Positions 36,401 through 45,294 are shown, numbered from the stretch's first letter. The stretch is 64,000 bases of DNA from an uncultured Armatimonadota bacterium (GCA_903904815.1 CAIVDU010000095.1:37499-101498); one strand, 5' to 3'. Translations and numbers: made by a program. Notes: a model not told the origin generated them from the sequence alone.

Positions 36401-36687
36401 GACAATGGCGTGTTTGAAGGAAGGAGTGACGGCGTTCCGCGATAGTCGGCGCCCAGTTCGCTGGTGAGCAACTGAGAATGGGCGTATCGGATTCCGGCCT
36501 CGGCGAGGTCGTTAGACTCCGATCTGCTTTGAGAGACGCTCTGGTTATGGAGGCTCCGGTCGACGAGTCCAAGGAAAACGAAGCCGAGGATGAGCAACAC
36601 ACCCAAGACGATCAGGGCGATGACCAGGGTCTGGCCACCTCGACGTCTTCGGTAACTGCGGATACTTAGTTGCACTCTTTCGTTCAT
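33448..36687 (-). CDS. PilX-like giant minor pseudopilin (1079 aa)
   Basis: The N-terminus has a basic stretch, then RRRRGGQTLVIALIVLGVLL: a class-III-type signal with cleavage after the second Gly and a long hydrophobic helix, but no Glu at +5. Loss of Glu5 is typical of PilX and GspK, which sit at the filament tip. The remaining roughly 1030 residues are beta-rich and exported, with no family I recognise; PilX is normally about 200 aa. It is preceded by the PilW-like gene (5 nt gap) and followed by the giant propeller gene. Confidence 0.75.
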   Translation of the reverse strand: MNERVQLSIRSYRRRRGGQTLVIALIVLGVLLILGFVFLGLVDRSLHNQSVSQSRSESNDLAEAGIRYAHSQLLTSELGADYRGTPSLLPSNTPLSSADPDLLYLRPAPSASTTLSLRSATDTTLADMGGPDGLGPFVRINFAQGRALVRIRYAPSDANLFVSSPMGALRNPGAARDYLIIESVGRTGVVIANDPTTLSSRGAIQYTGFNNWNAYHTAFQLMQQSDGQLPTSRRLIAMQAIGITEQAMFITNINHVNRPAEIGIPSNLGATYTKIDPITNVVTPIAVGPNQDFANPTSSQSATFGGRGLAQQFGGSTTLPNTSGVPVTGIPGSGGLRSNADLAVYGNVILNLNQSLGEGVSVNGTIIPIDNSQLIVNRSFRDANGNWQSTGQTVVAGPSFDSRKGTFDTQGGAIRDGVAQADANGFPRSVGYEQPPSLAVVDEATGQNRYVEATKDSGVLFNGVNTGNYGYGRGVYVNNTTDRQNPSDETGREVVGGQQSLVHDMLNPNNGMAGSAWQGPFYVPVGAYVQLVRDGFIIQRRDQRWQNPDGTDSGQSVIRYRLGRGSDEKLHIINTFTSGVNIADPNLDETAFDKGFVFNGVLYFDGNVRIRGYIPTDVQLMLVSNASIFIEGSLQKSDVETQWTKEPDNAQIGDILKHAPKATLMLAAKDYVVVNTSMFFGPSPSQVLQAVNDVPNDQAVKPIDLKADGSLEFIHELAMSSEPTAQHPEINPSNPSTWVPYATQYVDAVTPSKAITPKLTVLHTMDDGPAATTFVSLLVNYTGDANQATYAFGTSSSDYSGIFNSAYGLNGNTTGPFAMWGLGSESWQRYPKFEADSFNLIGTGTTAFSSDGLSIAAASGAGTFQLHSRETNDFLIQPKFFAGTPTNDYLLGRVFMAPDDVKIEASMFAEQGSFFVLPGDWVNSNPNDRHDKYPTLGSNGDEQARARLEFYGSNPEFPFYGEPCDVRITISGAITQNMPVPIAEQAEWLRKWGWIPNHRGSNTTDYLPAQHVPALYDATRDAYVPNLIINYDPVLATASNNGYAGSLTNAIRVDDYNRVLPPIPRLPVSPALAYFGEVN

Positions 36688-36692
36688 GGCTT

Positions 36693-39023
36693 TTAACGCT
36701 GGAAATTTCGAACGGCGGCGGTCGACTTGAGAGTCACTGTCTGGGGGTTCGGCGCCGAGGACTGTGGGTAGTTGCGGACGGTTAGGAGCACGTCGATAAG
36801 CTGACGGCTGTCGTAATCCACCGAGAAAGAATCAGAGACCGATACTTGCTGGGTTGCTACCGCCTTCCCGACAAGGCCGGTCAGTTTGCCTGTCACTTGG
36901 AAGCGATACGAGACCCGAATGTTCCCAGCAGGAAGCGGAACTTTGGGATCTGAGCAGAACTGTAGGTACCCAGCCTTGTAGCGGGGCTGCAGCACAGCGG
37001 TGACGAAGTCGGTCGGGTCGTAGGTCGCCTTCGGATTGGCAAATCCAGGATAGGCGACCGAGTAATCGACGTTCAAGCCAGTGGCATCGGTCGGTTCGGG
37101 AAGGTCCGTGTAATTGAGACAATACTGGTCAGGGCCAGGATTCTCAGAGACCCGCGTGTAGCGCACATTAGCACCGTAGTTGATCCCAGGTCGCTGGTCT
37201 GGGCCGATCACAACCTCAGTACCAGGAACGATGCTCACGCGGCTGTAGTTCACCGCGCCACTTGATGTGGTCACCTTACCGATAAGGCCAGTCGGCTCGT
37301 TGGCAAGTGCGATCGGGTACAGCGGGCTGTGAGCGGAATTGTCGCCTTGCAGTGTCACCCGCAAGTCCACAAAGCGCTGAAGGATTGTATTCAACTGAGG
37401 ATAGTCGTGATAAAGCTTGTTGTACTTTTCGTTGATACTAGCGAACTGGGCGTCGGAGAAAACTCCCGTTGTGACGTTTGGGTCGTCGAGCGCCGTGTAG
37501 GCCGTACCGGATCCATTCAAAGTCGTAGGAATCGTCGGCAGGTTGTCAGGATTATTGATGTTGCTGGCAATGCTTGAATCACCAACCTCGCTGATATTGA
37601 AACTGGCGATCACCTTGCCGGTCTGTCGGTTCCAGGTATAGGGGACAAATACTTGGCGCAGACTGGGTGTCATTGCCGCCATATTGACCGCCAACGAGAA
37701 TGGATATCGGGTTCCCGAATTAAGCGCGTTATCGTAAGTGTCGAGACTAAAGAGGGGGGTTCCTCCCGTCAGATCGTCGCCGGCGCTCACTCCAGGCTCA
37801 TAGGCAAAGATTGCGGTGCCGTACATAAGGTCTCGTCGACCGACTTCGTAGATGGAGTTCTGGCCAGTGGTCGCGCTTGGATTCCAAAGAATCGGATAGG
37901 TGCGCACGACCGGATTGCTCCACTGTCCAAACTGAGTCACGAACACGTCAGGCGCTACGGCAGCGCCGCTTGACGACTCTTCACCTAGGCGCGAGGCGGT
38001 TTGTCCGGCGACGGTCTCTGCTGAGATCCGGGTCGGTCGGAACTGAGCGAGTGAGAGGAGGAGCGGCACACCATTCACGTTCTTGACCTTTCGTGACGAC
38101 TTATCGTAAACCGGAAGAATCAGGTCATACCGAGAGAAGTCGGATACCAGGTGCGCGGCCTGTTGCCAGTTATGGATGCGAGTGGCCTTGAGGGCTCCGG
38201 TCGCAGTCAGAGCTCCGGTGTTCTCATTCGAAACGTCCACGTTCGGGATGAACGTGAAGAAGTTCGGGTCGTCCTCATCCACGATGTTCGTATCGGAGGC
38301 ATCTGCCTGGAAGTACTCCAGATTCGGGCGATAGGCGGCAGGCCCACTGGATCCATTCGCAGCAGGGCGCCAAACGTAAGGCTGGATCTCCGCTCGATAC
38401 AGCGCGTACAGATTGTCTCGCTGAGAATTTCGCGCAGTCAGGAACCCGCTATAGGGCTCGTTGTATCGAATTGAAAACTTCAGGTCATCGCTCACCGGCT
38501 GTCTCAGCCCGATCCAGTAGCGAACGATGGTGGTTCCAATGCCGACGGGAAGAGTGACCTGACCTTTCGGTCCCTTGAGAGTAGGGTCGATCAAGCCAGT
38601 GCGCGGGTCAACGTAGACGCCTCCGGCCAAAGTCTGTCCCTGAGCAGGCTCGAGGATATCGAGTTTGGAGTAGGGCAGCACTACTTGAACGGGTCCGACG
38701 GTGGTGCTAGCCGATCCGTCGGCGTTCACGCCAGGAACAACGATCGCGACTGAACTTGCGGGCACGGACACGGTTGATCCATTGATCTGGGCAGAAACGT
38801 ACCCGCTCAGATCTCGGACTCCGACAGAGTTGCCGATCTCACGAGAGATTCTCTCGGACAGCACCCTGGCCCTGTCCTGGGCATCCACGAAGGCCTGAGC
38901 CTGACGAGTCAGGTTGAAGCTCTGAATGACCGGAACGACGATGATCGTGAGCAGCACGGCGGTGATGGCAATCACCGTTAGCAACTCGATGAGCGTGAAG
39001 GCATGTCTGGATCGGCGGCTCAT
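36693..39023 (-). CDS. PilW-like giant minor pseudopilin (776 aa)
   Basis: Prepilin signal RHAFTLIELLTVIAITAVLL with Glu at the +5-equivalent position; the -1 residue is Ala rather than Gly, which PilD enzymes tolerate in some substrates. The helix continues as FNLTRQAQAFVDAQDRARVL, typical of PilW/GspJ. The remaining roughly 700 residues are an exported beta-rich domain about three times the size of canonical PilW. The start overlaps the PilV-like gene as ATGA. Confidence 0.8.
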   Translation of the reverse strand: MSRRSRHAFTLIELLTVIAITAVLLTIIVVPVIQSFNLTRQAQAFVDAQDRARVLSERISREIGNSVGVRDLSGYVSAQINGSTVSVPASSVAIVVPGVNADGSASTTVGPVQVVLPYSKLDILEPAQGQTLAGGVYVDPRTGLIDPTLKGPKGQVTLPVGIGTTIVRYWIGLRQPVSDDLKFSIRYNEPYSGFLTARNSQRDNLYALYRAEIQPYVWRPAANGSSGPAAYRPNLEYFQADASDTNIVDEDDPNFFTFIPNVDVSNENTGALTATGALKATRIHNWQQAAHLVSDFSRYDLILPVYDKSSRKVKNVNGVPLLLSLAQFRPTRISAETVAGQTASRLGEESSSGAAVAPDVFVTQFGQWSNPVVRTYPILWNPSATTGQNSIYEVGRRDLMYGTAIFAYEPGVSAGDDLTGGTPLFSLDTYDNALNSGTRYPFSLAVNMAAMTPSLRQVFVPYTWNRQTGKVIASFNISEVGDSSIASNINNPDNLPTIPTTLNGSGTAYTALDDPNVTTGVFSDAQFASINEKYNKLYHDYPQLNTILQRFVDLRVTLQGDNSAHSPLYPIALANEPTGLIGKVTTSSGAVNYSRVSIVPGTEVVIGPDQRPGINYGANVRYTRVSENPGPDQYCLNYTDLPEPTDATGLNVDYSVAYPGFANPKATYDPTDFVTAVLQPRYKAGYLQFCSDPKVPLPAGNIRVSYRFQVTGKLTGLVGKAVATQQVSVSDSFSVDYDSRQLIDVLLTVRNYPQSSAPNPQTVTLKSTAAVRNFQR

Positions 39024-40987
39024 CGCGAGGTTACTCCTTGGTCGAGAAAAGTTTCAGAAGTGGAATGTCGCCAGCTCTGTCCCCAGGTGACCTGATTGCG
39101 GACATTGGCGGCCGAGTTGTTCGAAAGAGAGAACGAGTTCGGATTCCATATAGTGCGGACAACCAGCGACGATCCCTTGATGTCCCGAGCAGCGTAACCG
39201 TAAGTCGTCTGGTCGAACGAGGTCGCGTTGCCATCGACGTCACGGATATCAATGTAGGGGAGCTTGGTCGTATCCCCAACGGCATCGGCAGGCTTGATCT
39301 TGAAGTCCTGAGACTGAACGGATCGGGGCGACGTGTCCCCTGGGTCGAAATACCAGAGTTGGCCCACGGTGACCTTTCGGCCAGTGTCGCAGGGCGGGAA
39401 GTAGATTCGGTGGACATCTCCGCCAATCGCTCCCGATCCGCCCACATAGAACTGACCAACGGTTGGAGTCGATGCAGTAACTGCATACGAAGAGGCAGAT
39501 TTAAGGACTTGTACCGCCCACTCGTAGCGCGCTTGGTAGAGCGCGCGGACCGGGCGACCGGCGAGATCGACTTCCTTCGTTGTTCCGTCCGGCAGCAAAA
39601 CGGTGCCTTGGATTCCGTCGCGAGAAGCGTCGGCGTCCAAGAATGTGATCAGACCTCGGCTCTTGTCGACCTGAATGAGGTTCTGCTCCACATAGGTTCC
39701 GCCAGTTCGGAGATCCATCAACACAAAGTGATCCACTCCATTTTGATCGCTACCCAAGTTCTCAAACCCGAAGCCGTTTGAACCACCCACGGTAGGGGTG
39801 CCATCGGCATTGGGCTGCGAATTCGTTCTCAGCGACTGAATCGGCAACTGGTGGGTCGTCGGGGCGCCATCGTCGACTCGGAAATCTTCTCGGAGAATTC
39901 TCCAATCTCGAACCGTATAGTCGATCTTGGCGCGCAGGGCCACTCGAGGCCTCGAGGACGGCGTGAAATAGTAGTTGTAGGCGGCGGGGCTAAACAATAG
40001 CGTCCCGAGCGTGGCATTCAGCACCTTGACCTGGAACGGATCATTTGCGTTGAATACGGACGTCGTCGGAATCATTCGGAAGATTCTCTCGACCCTCAGC
40101 GTGTTCAGGTCAATCGAGGTGACGACATCGCCGGTGCCCACGAACGGTCCGGCATTCAGACTGATTGCCTGCGGCGCATAGGTTCCGGAAGCATCGATCG
40201 CACCCGGCAAAATCAAGACACGCTGCGAGAATGATCGCTTTAGCGGAGGTCCCGACGGCTGCGCAAGATATCCCGAATAGCTGACCAGATACACACGGCC
40301 GTAAGATTCCGGCCCAGTGGGGAGGTAGACGTGCATAACGTCTGCGGTTGGATTCGAATTGAGCAGATATTCGAAATTGAACTGGGTGTCCGAGTGAGCC
40401 ACCGTGGAGGACGGCGCCCCGTTCTCACGAGTGAGGTCGTTTCCGTATACGGTCAGGTTGGTTGGGAAACCGCTATTGTCGAAGAACACCTGGGTCGGAC
40501 CAAACTGGAGGGTGACGACTCCTCCGTAGTAGAGAGTCGAATCGGATCCAACGAGCGATGGCGAGGGTATCGGTTGAGACTCTCCGATGATTCCGCGGAC
40601 ATTGTTGAACCCAGTGACCGAAGCCCAGTTGATCAACTTTCCATCAGGACCAGTGGTGACGCCATTGCCTAACGTCGCGTTCCCGTACTGATCGATTCCG
40701 ATGGCATTCAGTCCAAGGTTCGTCGAAACGTAGCTCGGATCGGGCAACCCAGTGTCTGCAGCAATCGGCACGATCCCGTCAGGAAGCGTGTCGGGGTGAG
40801 CCGTCAACTTCTCGACTTGATCTCTGGACATGAAGGTGGCCATCGTCGAGGCGCGACTGAGCGTCAGGATTTGAAAGCCCTTTGGAAAGATTTGCACAAC
40901 TGCCAAAATTCCAACGGTGAAGACGACGATGACGACCAAGATCTCAATCAAGGTCGTACCGGCGGTTTTGCGTAATTTATTGGACAT
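39020..40987 (-). CDS. PilV-like giant minor pseudopilin (655 aa)
   Basis: Prepilin signal KLRKTAGTTLIEILVVIVVF: Gly at -1, Glu at +5, then a hydrophobic helix ending VGILAVVQIFPKG, which resembles PilV (GFSLIEVLVALLILSVG). An upstream ATG at 41026 would add a Cys-containing leader; the ATG at 40987 gives a normal short leader and is chosen. The exported part is about 600 residues, far larger than the roughly 150 of canonical PilV. It follows the pseudopilin gene after a 72-nt gap. Confidence 0.8.
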   Translation of the reverse strand: MSNKLRKTAGTTLIEILVVIVVFTVGILAVVQIFPKGFQILTLSRASTMATFMSRDQVEKLTAHPDTLPDGIVPIAADTGLPDPSYVSTNLGLNAIGIDQYGNATLGNGVTTGPDGKLINWASVTGFNNVRGIIGESQPIPSPSLVGSDSTLYYGGVVTLQFGPTQVFFDNSGFPTNLTVYGNDLTRENGAPSSTVAHSDTQFNFEYLLNSNPTADVMHVYLPTGPESYGRVYLVSYSGYLAQPSGPPLKRSFSQRVLILPGAIDASGTYAPQAISLNAGPFVGTGDVVTSIDLNTLRVERIFRMIPTTSVFNANDPFQVKVLNATLGTLLFSPAAYNYYFTPSSRPRVALRAKIDYTVRDWRILREDFRVDDGAPTTHQLPIQSLRTNSQPNADGTPTVGGSNGFGFENLGSDQNGVDHFVLMDLRTGGTYVEQNLIQVDKSRGLITFLDADASRDGIQGTVLLPDGTTKEVDLAGRPVRALYQARYEWAVQVLKSASSYAVTASTPTVGQFYVGGSGAIGGDVHRIYFPPCDTGRKVTVGQLWYFDPGDTSPRSVQSQDFKIKPADAVGDTTKLPYIDIRDVDGNATSFDQTTYGYAARDIKGSSLVVRTIWNPNSFSLSNNSAANVRNQVTWGQSWRHSTSETFLDQGVTSR

Positions 40988-41059
40988 CAGCGTCTTCTCT
41001 TGCGGGCATCGGGCACAGTCGGACATATAAAAAGGCGTATTTCGAACCCCTAGGCCGAT

Positions 41060-41899
41060 TTACGGATTGACCTGCCAGGCCAGTCGGCTTACGTCGAGGG
41101 AGTCCATCGGTCGAGCAGAACCACCCAGGAAGAGGACGATGTCTCGCTTGCCTGATCGGGTCGGGTTACCCGACTGGTCGAACTCTCGGAAGAATGAGTC
41201 CCAGGTGATGACGGTGGACTCGGGCGGGTCGGTATATCCGAGCTGTCGCGTGCTATCTGACGGGGAGCCCGAAACACTGGATGGGCAAGTGGTTGGGACC
41301 GTGTATTTGCTCCAGAAGGGTGCATAGCGGAGCTCGGCTCTCGTGGTACCCGGGGACCCGGCAACCGGAACCTCAGCGACATCGTAGCCGCTGATCTTAT
41401 AGTAGTTGTTCCAAACCCACTCAGAGCCGCCACCGAGGCCAAAATCGACACAGCGGCCCACTCGGTCGTTGGGCCCGAGGACCTGAGGGTCCACTCCCTG
41501 CGGCCAATAGGCGTTTGAAATGAATTCGTTGTTTCCCACTCGATCGTAGGAGGGCCGGAGCGTTTCGAGGGAAACAATTCTCTTCGGGTAGATGAAAGCG
41601 GAGTTCTGGTAGCTAGGGTTTGCGCTTGCTACCATGTTTGCCGGCACGATGTCTGCCGACGATGGCGCAAAGTTTGAGTATCCCGTCGCATAGCCAAGAA
41701 TCGCCGGAGGGTAGCCACCTTGATCGACTCGATACAGCTGCAACGCAGTGCGAATCGAGTTCAAATTGGATATGTCCGAGCTACGATACGCTGAGTCTTT
41801 GACTCTGGCGTATACAGGAAAAATGATCGCGGCCAAGATGCCGATGATTGCGATCACGACCAACAGTTCGATTAATGTAAACCCTTTTTTGAGTGTCAT
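41060..41899 (-). CDS. Type IV pilin / pseudopilin
   Basis: 279 aa. Textbook signal MTLKKG|FTLIELLVVIAIIGILAAI, with Gly -1, Phe +1 and Glu +5, then a long amphipathic helix (ARVKDSAYRSSDISNLNSIRTALQLYRVD). The C-terminus has the KRDIVLFLGGSARPMDS pattern reminiscent of the conserved C-terminal loop of planctomycete/armatimonad DUF1559-type pilins. It is the only normal-sized pilin in the window and could be the major subunit. The start overlaps the peptidase gene as ATGA. Confidence 0.88.
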   Translation of the reverse strand: MTLKKGFTLIELLVVIAIIGILAAIIFPVYARVKDSAYRSSDISNLNSIRTALQLYRVDQGGYPPAILGYATGYSNFAPSSADIVPANMVASANPSYQNSAFIYPKRIVSLETLRPSYDRVGNNEFISNAYWPQGVDPQVLGPNDRVGRCVDFGLGGGSEWVWNNYYKISGYDVAEVPVAGSPGTTRAELRYAPFWSKYTVPTTCPSSVSGSPSDSTRQLGYTDPPESTVITWDSFFREFDQSGNPTRSGKRDIVLFLGGSARPMDSLDVSRLAWQVNP

Positions 41900-43158
41900 G
41901 CGCGGAGCACTCCAGTATCCCCGTTGCGGTAGACGGCTTTTAACGTATCAATGTTCCCGTTGGGACCTGCCGGAGAAATGTAAAAATGCATCACTTTATC
42001 GCACCATCCAAAGCCGATGATCGGCTCAAACACGGCATAACCCACAGGCTTCAAGTCGAAGCTTGTGGGTTCTACCTTATCAACGCGGTTTGATCCCTCG
42101 TAAGATTGCGACGGTAATTTACCGCCAAACCGTTCTCGAATCTTTAAGGAAGTTGTCGTCGAATTCTGAGCGCCGGTCGACGATTGCCACCAACTAGCGA
42201 TTGCAGCCTCGACTGGATTGGCAAACAACATACACGCAATGGCCCCGGCGGCTAAATAGGGTCCGAAAGGGATGGTGGTGAGAGTCGGTTTCCAGTCCTC
42301 GTCGATATCGTCCTCCTGGACGGTTTCCCCGATCACTTTGTAGAGGCCAGGGAAAGGCAAGGCCACCACATCCAGGCACAGCAAATACCATGCTCCGAGT
42401 TTGAAGAGACTGCCAATCGATTCGGGAGGAAACTCTTCCTCGGGCTCGTCAGTTGTGGCCGCTGGCTCGGTGGGCGACTTTCTGAACTTCGCATAGGCGA
42501 TCAAGGAGAGTCCAAAGATGAGGCCTAAGACGACAGCCATACCAAGGCTTGCCGTCATGAGAGTCATTCCGAGCAAGAACCCGACGCCACGCATCATCTT
42601 GATGTCGCCATGGCCCATCGCATCCTTACCGAACGCCACTCGACCGAGCACGGCGATGCCCCAGAGTAGTCCCCAGCCCAAAACGCCACCCTTCAGCCCA
42701 TCGATCACGCTGTGATCGATCAATCGGTAAGCAACGGCGACAATCAATAGAAATGCGTTGAGTTCGTCTGGGATGATGTACAGCTCCCAGTCGATAAAGA
42801 TGACGGCCACTAACCCTGCCATCTCGAGTGCGAAGAAGCCACATTTGAGTGGCGCATAGGTCGCGATCAAGAACTGGAACCAGAGGGCGCTAAAGAGTCC
42901 GGCGGTGAGAAGCTCGACCAAGAAATAGCGGACTGCGACCGGCGCCTTACAGTAGCGACATTTCCCACCGGTGCTCAGCCAACTGAGTAGAGGAAAGAGA
43001 TCCACGGCCTCGAGCGGGTGCTTGCATTTCGGGCAAAAACTCTTGCTTGGATTGACAAACGACAGCTTACGAGGAAGCCGATAAATGGCCATGTTCAAGA
43101 ACGATCCGATAACCGCCCCGATCACGAAGCCAAAGATTACGCTCCAGTTAGGAAACAA
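41896..43158 (-). CDS. pilD: Prepilin peptidase / N-methyltransferase with C-terminal extension
   Basis: 420 aa. The N-terminal methylation domain has the Cys4 zinc site (C42, C45, C67, C70). The catalytic aspartates of the A24 family are D123 (FIDWELYIIPDE) and D185 (GHGDIKMM), embedded in about eight membrane helices. Canonical PilD is about 290 aa; here an acidic cytoplasmic loop (about 225-245), extra helices and a soluble C-terminal tail of roughly 100 residues are added. It cleaves and methylates the pseudopilins encoded next to it. The start is TTG with GGAG 8 nt upstream. It is divergent from leuA. Confidence 0.88.
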   Translation of the reverse strand: MFPNWSVIFGFVIGAVIGSFLNMAIYRLPRKLSFVNPSKSFCPKCKHPLEAVDLFPLLSWLSTGGKCRYCKAPVAVRYFLVELLTAGLFSALWFQFLIATYAPLKCGFFALEMAGLVAVIFIDWELYIIPDELNAFLLIVAVAYRLIDHSVIDGLKGGVLGWGLLWGIAVLGRVAFGKDAMGHGDIKMMRGVGFLLGMTLMTASLGMAVVLGLIFGLSLIAYAKFRKSPTEPAATTDEPEEEFPPESIGSLFKLGAWYLLCLDVVALPFPGLYKVIGETVQEDDIDEDWKPTLTTIPFGPYLAAGAIACMLFANPVEAAIASWWQSSTGAQNSTTTSLKIRERFGGKLPSQSYEGSNRVDKVEPTSFDLKPVGYAVFEPIIGFGWCDKVMHFYISPAGPNGNIDTLKAVYRNGDTGVLRA

Positions 43159-43274
43159 GCGAAATCTCCGGGTGATGCATGGTCATCCCATTGTAGCGTG
43201 TTGGCGTGAAAAGCTGAAGCCACCTCAAGTGCTCTAAACCACCGTCGGACTTCCAAGGGAGTCACAATGGGGTT

Positions 43275-44945
43275 ATGAGTGATGCATGGCGGAAGTATCG
43301 TCCGTATCCTTTGATCGATCTTCCCGACCGAACATGGCCCTCCCGTAGCCTGGAAAAGGCTCCGATTTGGTGTTCGGTGGATCTCAGAGACGGCAATCAA
43401 GCCTTAGTGAAGCCGATGGGGGTCACCGAGAAACTGCGACTTTTTAAGCTTCTGGTCGAGGTTGGCCTGAAGGAGATCGAGGTCGCGTTTCCGTCGGCAT
43501 CCCAGACTGAGTTCGATTTCGTGCGGACATTGATCGAGCAAGATCTCATTCCCGAGGATGTGACGATCCAAGTACTCACGCAGGCCCGAGAACACCTGAT
43601 TCGGCGAACTTTTGAATCCCTCCAAGGCGCCAAGCGAGCCATTGTCCACCTGTACAATTCGACATCGACTCTTCAGCGGGAAGTGGTCTTTGGCATGAGT
43701 CAAGACGAAATCCTGGAGTTGGCGGTGAGCGGCACGAAGCTTATTCGCCAGCTGACGGACGAGATGGAAGGCACCGATATTCGCTTCGAATACTCTCCCG
43801 AAAGCTTTACGGGAACTGAGCTTGACTTTGCCCTAAGAGTGAGTGAAGAGGTCACGCAAGTCTGGGGTCCGACTCCAGACAAGCCGATGGTTCTGAACCT
43901 GCCATCGACGGTTGAGTTAACGACGCCTAACATCTATGCGGATCAAATCGAGTGGATGGGCCGCCATCTTTCGCGCCGTGATTCGACGATCATCAGCGTT
44001 CATACGCACAACGATCGCGGATGCGCGGTTGCGGCGGCCGAGCTGAGTCAGATGGCGGGCGCGGATCGAGTTGAGGGAACCCTTTTCGGTTACGGAGAGC
44101 GGACCGGAAACGTGGACCTCGTCACGCTCGCGTTGAACCTTCAGTCGCAAGGCGTCGATCCAGAACTCACATTAAGCAATCTGCCGGAGGTCATCACCGT
44201 GGTGAGCGAGTGCACGGAGAATCCAATTCACCCCCGACATCCGTACGCGGGCGAACTGGTGTTCACGGCATTTTCCGGCTCACACCAAGACGCGATCAAC
44301 AAGGGTATGCGCGCCCTCGCAACCCGGTCGGACAATCTGTGGGCGGTACCCTACCTCACAATCGATCCGCACGACATCGGGCGTGACTACGAGGCGATCA
44401 TTCGGGTCAACAGCCAGTCAGGTAAAGGCGGCGTGGCTTACGTGCTACGGACCGATTTTGGCCTGGACCTGCCCAAGGCGATGCACCCGGAGTTTGCCAA
44501 GGTTATTCAAGATCTCGCCGAGCGGTCTGCCAAGGAAGTTCGCCCTGAGGACATCTGGTCAGAATTCGAGAAGACGTACTTGCAATCGACGCGCCCATTC
44601 GAGCTGATCAACTATTCGGTCGCGACTGCGCCCTCGGATCCTGACTCGGTCGAGTGCCATGCGGTCGTCTACTTCAACGGTGAGGCCCGAATGGTCTCTG
44701 GCTTCGGCCACGGGCCTATGGAAGCCTTCTGCGCCGCCCTCATAAAGGCAGGGGCGCCCCACTTCGAGGTGCTGAGCTTCCACGAACATTCAGTGAACTC
44801 TGGCGCGGCAGCCTTGGCGGCTGCCTACGTGAGGATCAGCCTCGACGGAAAGACGCGGTTTGGAGCGAGCTTGGATGCGAATCTTACGCGAGCCTCGCTT
44901 AAGGCGATTGTGAGTGCGTTGAATCTTTGCAGCGTTAGTGGTTAG
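43275..44945 (+). CDS. leuA: 2-isopropylmalate synthase (type 2, LeuA2)
   Basis: 556 aa. It starts with the YRPYPLIDLPDRTWP segment typical of the larger LeuA2 class, then DLRDGNQAL (metal Asp), VHTHNDRGCA (metal histidines), the GNVDLVTLALNL motif, a linker domain, and the C-terminal LeuA allosteric domain (HEHSVNSGAAALAAAYV). It condenses acetyl-CoA with 2-oxoisovalerate, the first step of leucine synthesis, and should be inhibited by leucine. It is monocistronic, divergent from pilD across 116 nt. A CACAAT box ends 6 nt before the ATG. No leader peptide or attenuator was recognised. Confidence 0.93.
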   Translation: MSDAWRKYRPYPLIDLPDRTWPSRSLEKAPIWCSVDLRDGNQALVKPMGVTEKLRLFKLLVEVGLKEIEVAFPSASQTEFDFVRTLIEQDLIPEDVTIQVLTQAREHLIRRTFESLQGAKRAIVHLYNSTSTLQREVVFGMSQDEILELAVSGTKLIRQLTDEMEGTDIRFEYSPESFTGTELDFALRVSEEVTQVWGPTPDKPMVLNLPSTVELTTPNIYADQIEWMGRHLSRRDSTIISVHTHNDRGCAVAAAELSQMAGADRVEGTLFGYGERTGNVDLVTLALNLQSQGVDPELTLSNLPEVITVVSECTENPIHPRHPYAGELVFTAFSGSHQDAINKGMRALATRSDNLWAVPYLTIDPHDIGRDYEAIIRVNSQSGKGGVAYVLRTDFGLDLPKAMHPEFAKVIQDLAERSAKEVRPEDIWSEFEKTYLQSTRPFELINYSVATAPSDPDSVECHAVVYFNGEARMVSGFGHGPMEAFCAALIKAGAPHFEVLSFHEHSVNSGAAALAAAYVRISLDGKTRFGASLDANLTRASLKAIVSALNLCSVSG

Positions 44946-45294
44946 CGGTTTCGGAAGGGAAGTCGGAAAACGATCCGAGGGTAGATGGAGAATTATCAGA
45001 GTCTCGCAAAAATCTGCGATCTCTGAAAACGCTCGAAATAAGTGGACATTGATTCGCTCGCTGGTTCGATTTGGCCCTCTCCCCTTCCCCTCTCCCGCGT
45101 ACGTCCCGATTCGCATTCGCTCATTTCCCTCTGGCGGGATCCGGAGACTTCGCTGCGGGCGAGGGCGCCCATTACGACCTCCGGGACTGTTGCGATACTC
45201 TGTGAATCGTGTCGGGTTTGTGAGTTTGGGTTGGCTAGCCTAACAGCGGTTCGGAATGGAACAAATCCAGCCTCACAAGCTGAAAGCGTGACTC
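44946..45294. other. Intergenic region between leuA and pilC
   Basis: About 350 nt between convergent genes. It contains a pyrimidine tract at about 45077-45098 (CCCTCTCCCC TTCCCCTCTC then CCGCG) and, further on, a GC-rich stretch with short inverted repeats (about 45130-45185). No leuA terminator with a T-run was found. Small open frames here have no start signals or recognisable products. Confidence 0.5.

Noticed and set aside
45040..45110. tRNA gene suggested by GGTTCGATTTGG
   Set aside because: The flanking bases do not form a T-stem, and no acceptor or anticodon arms can be placed.
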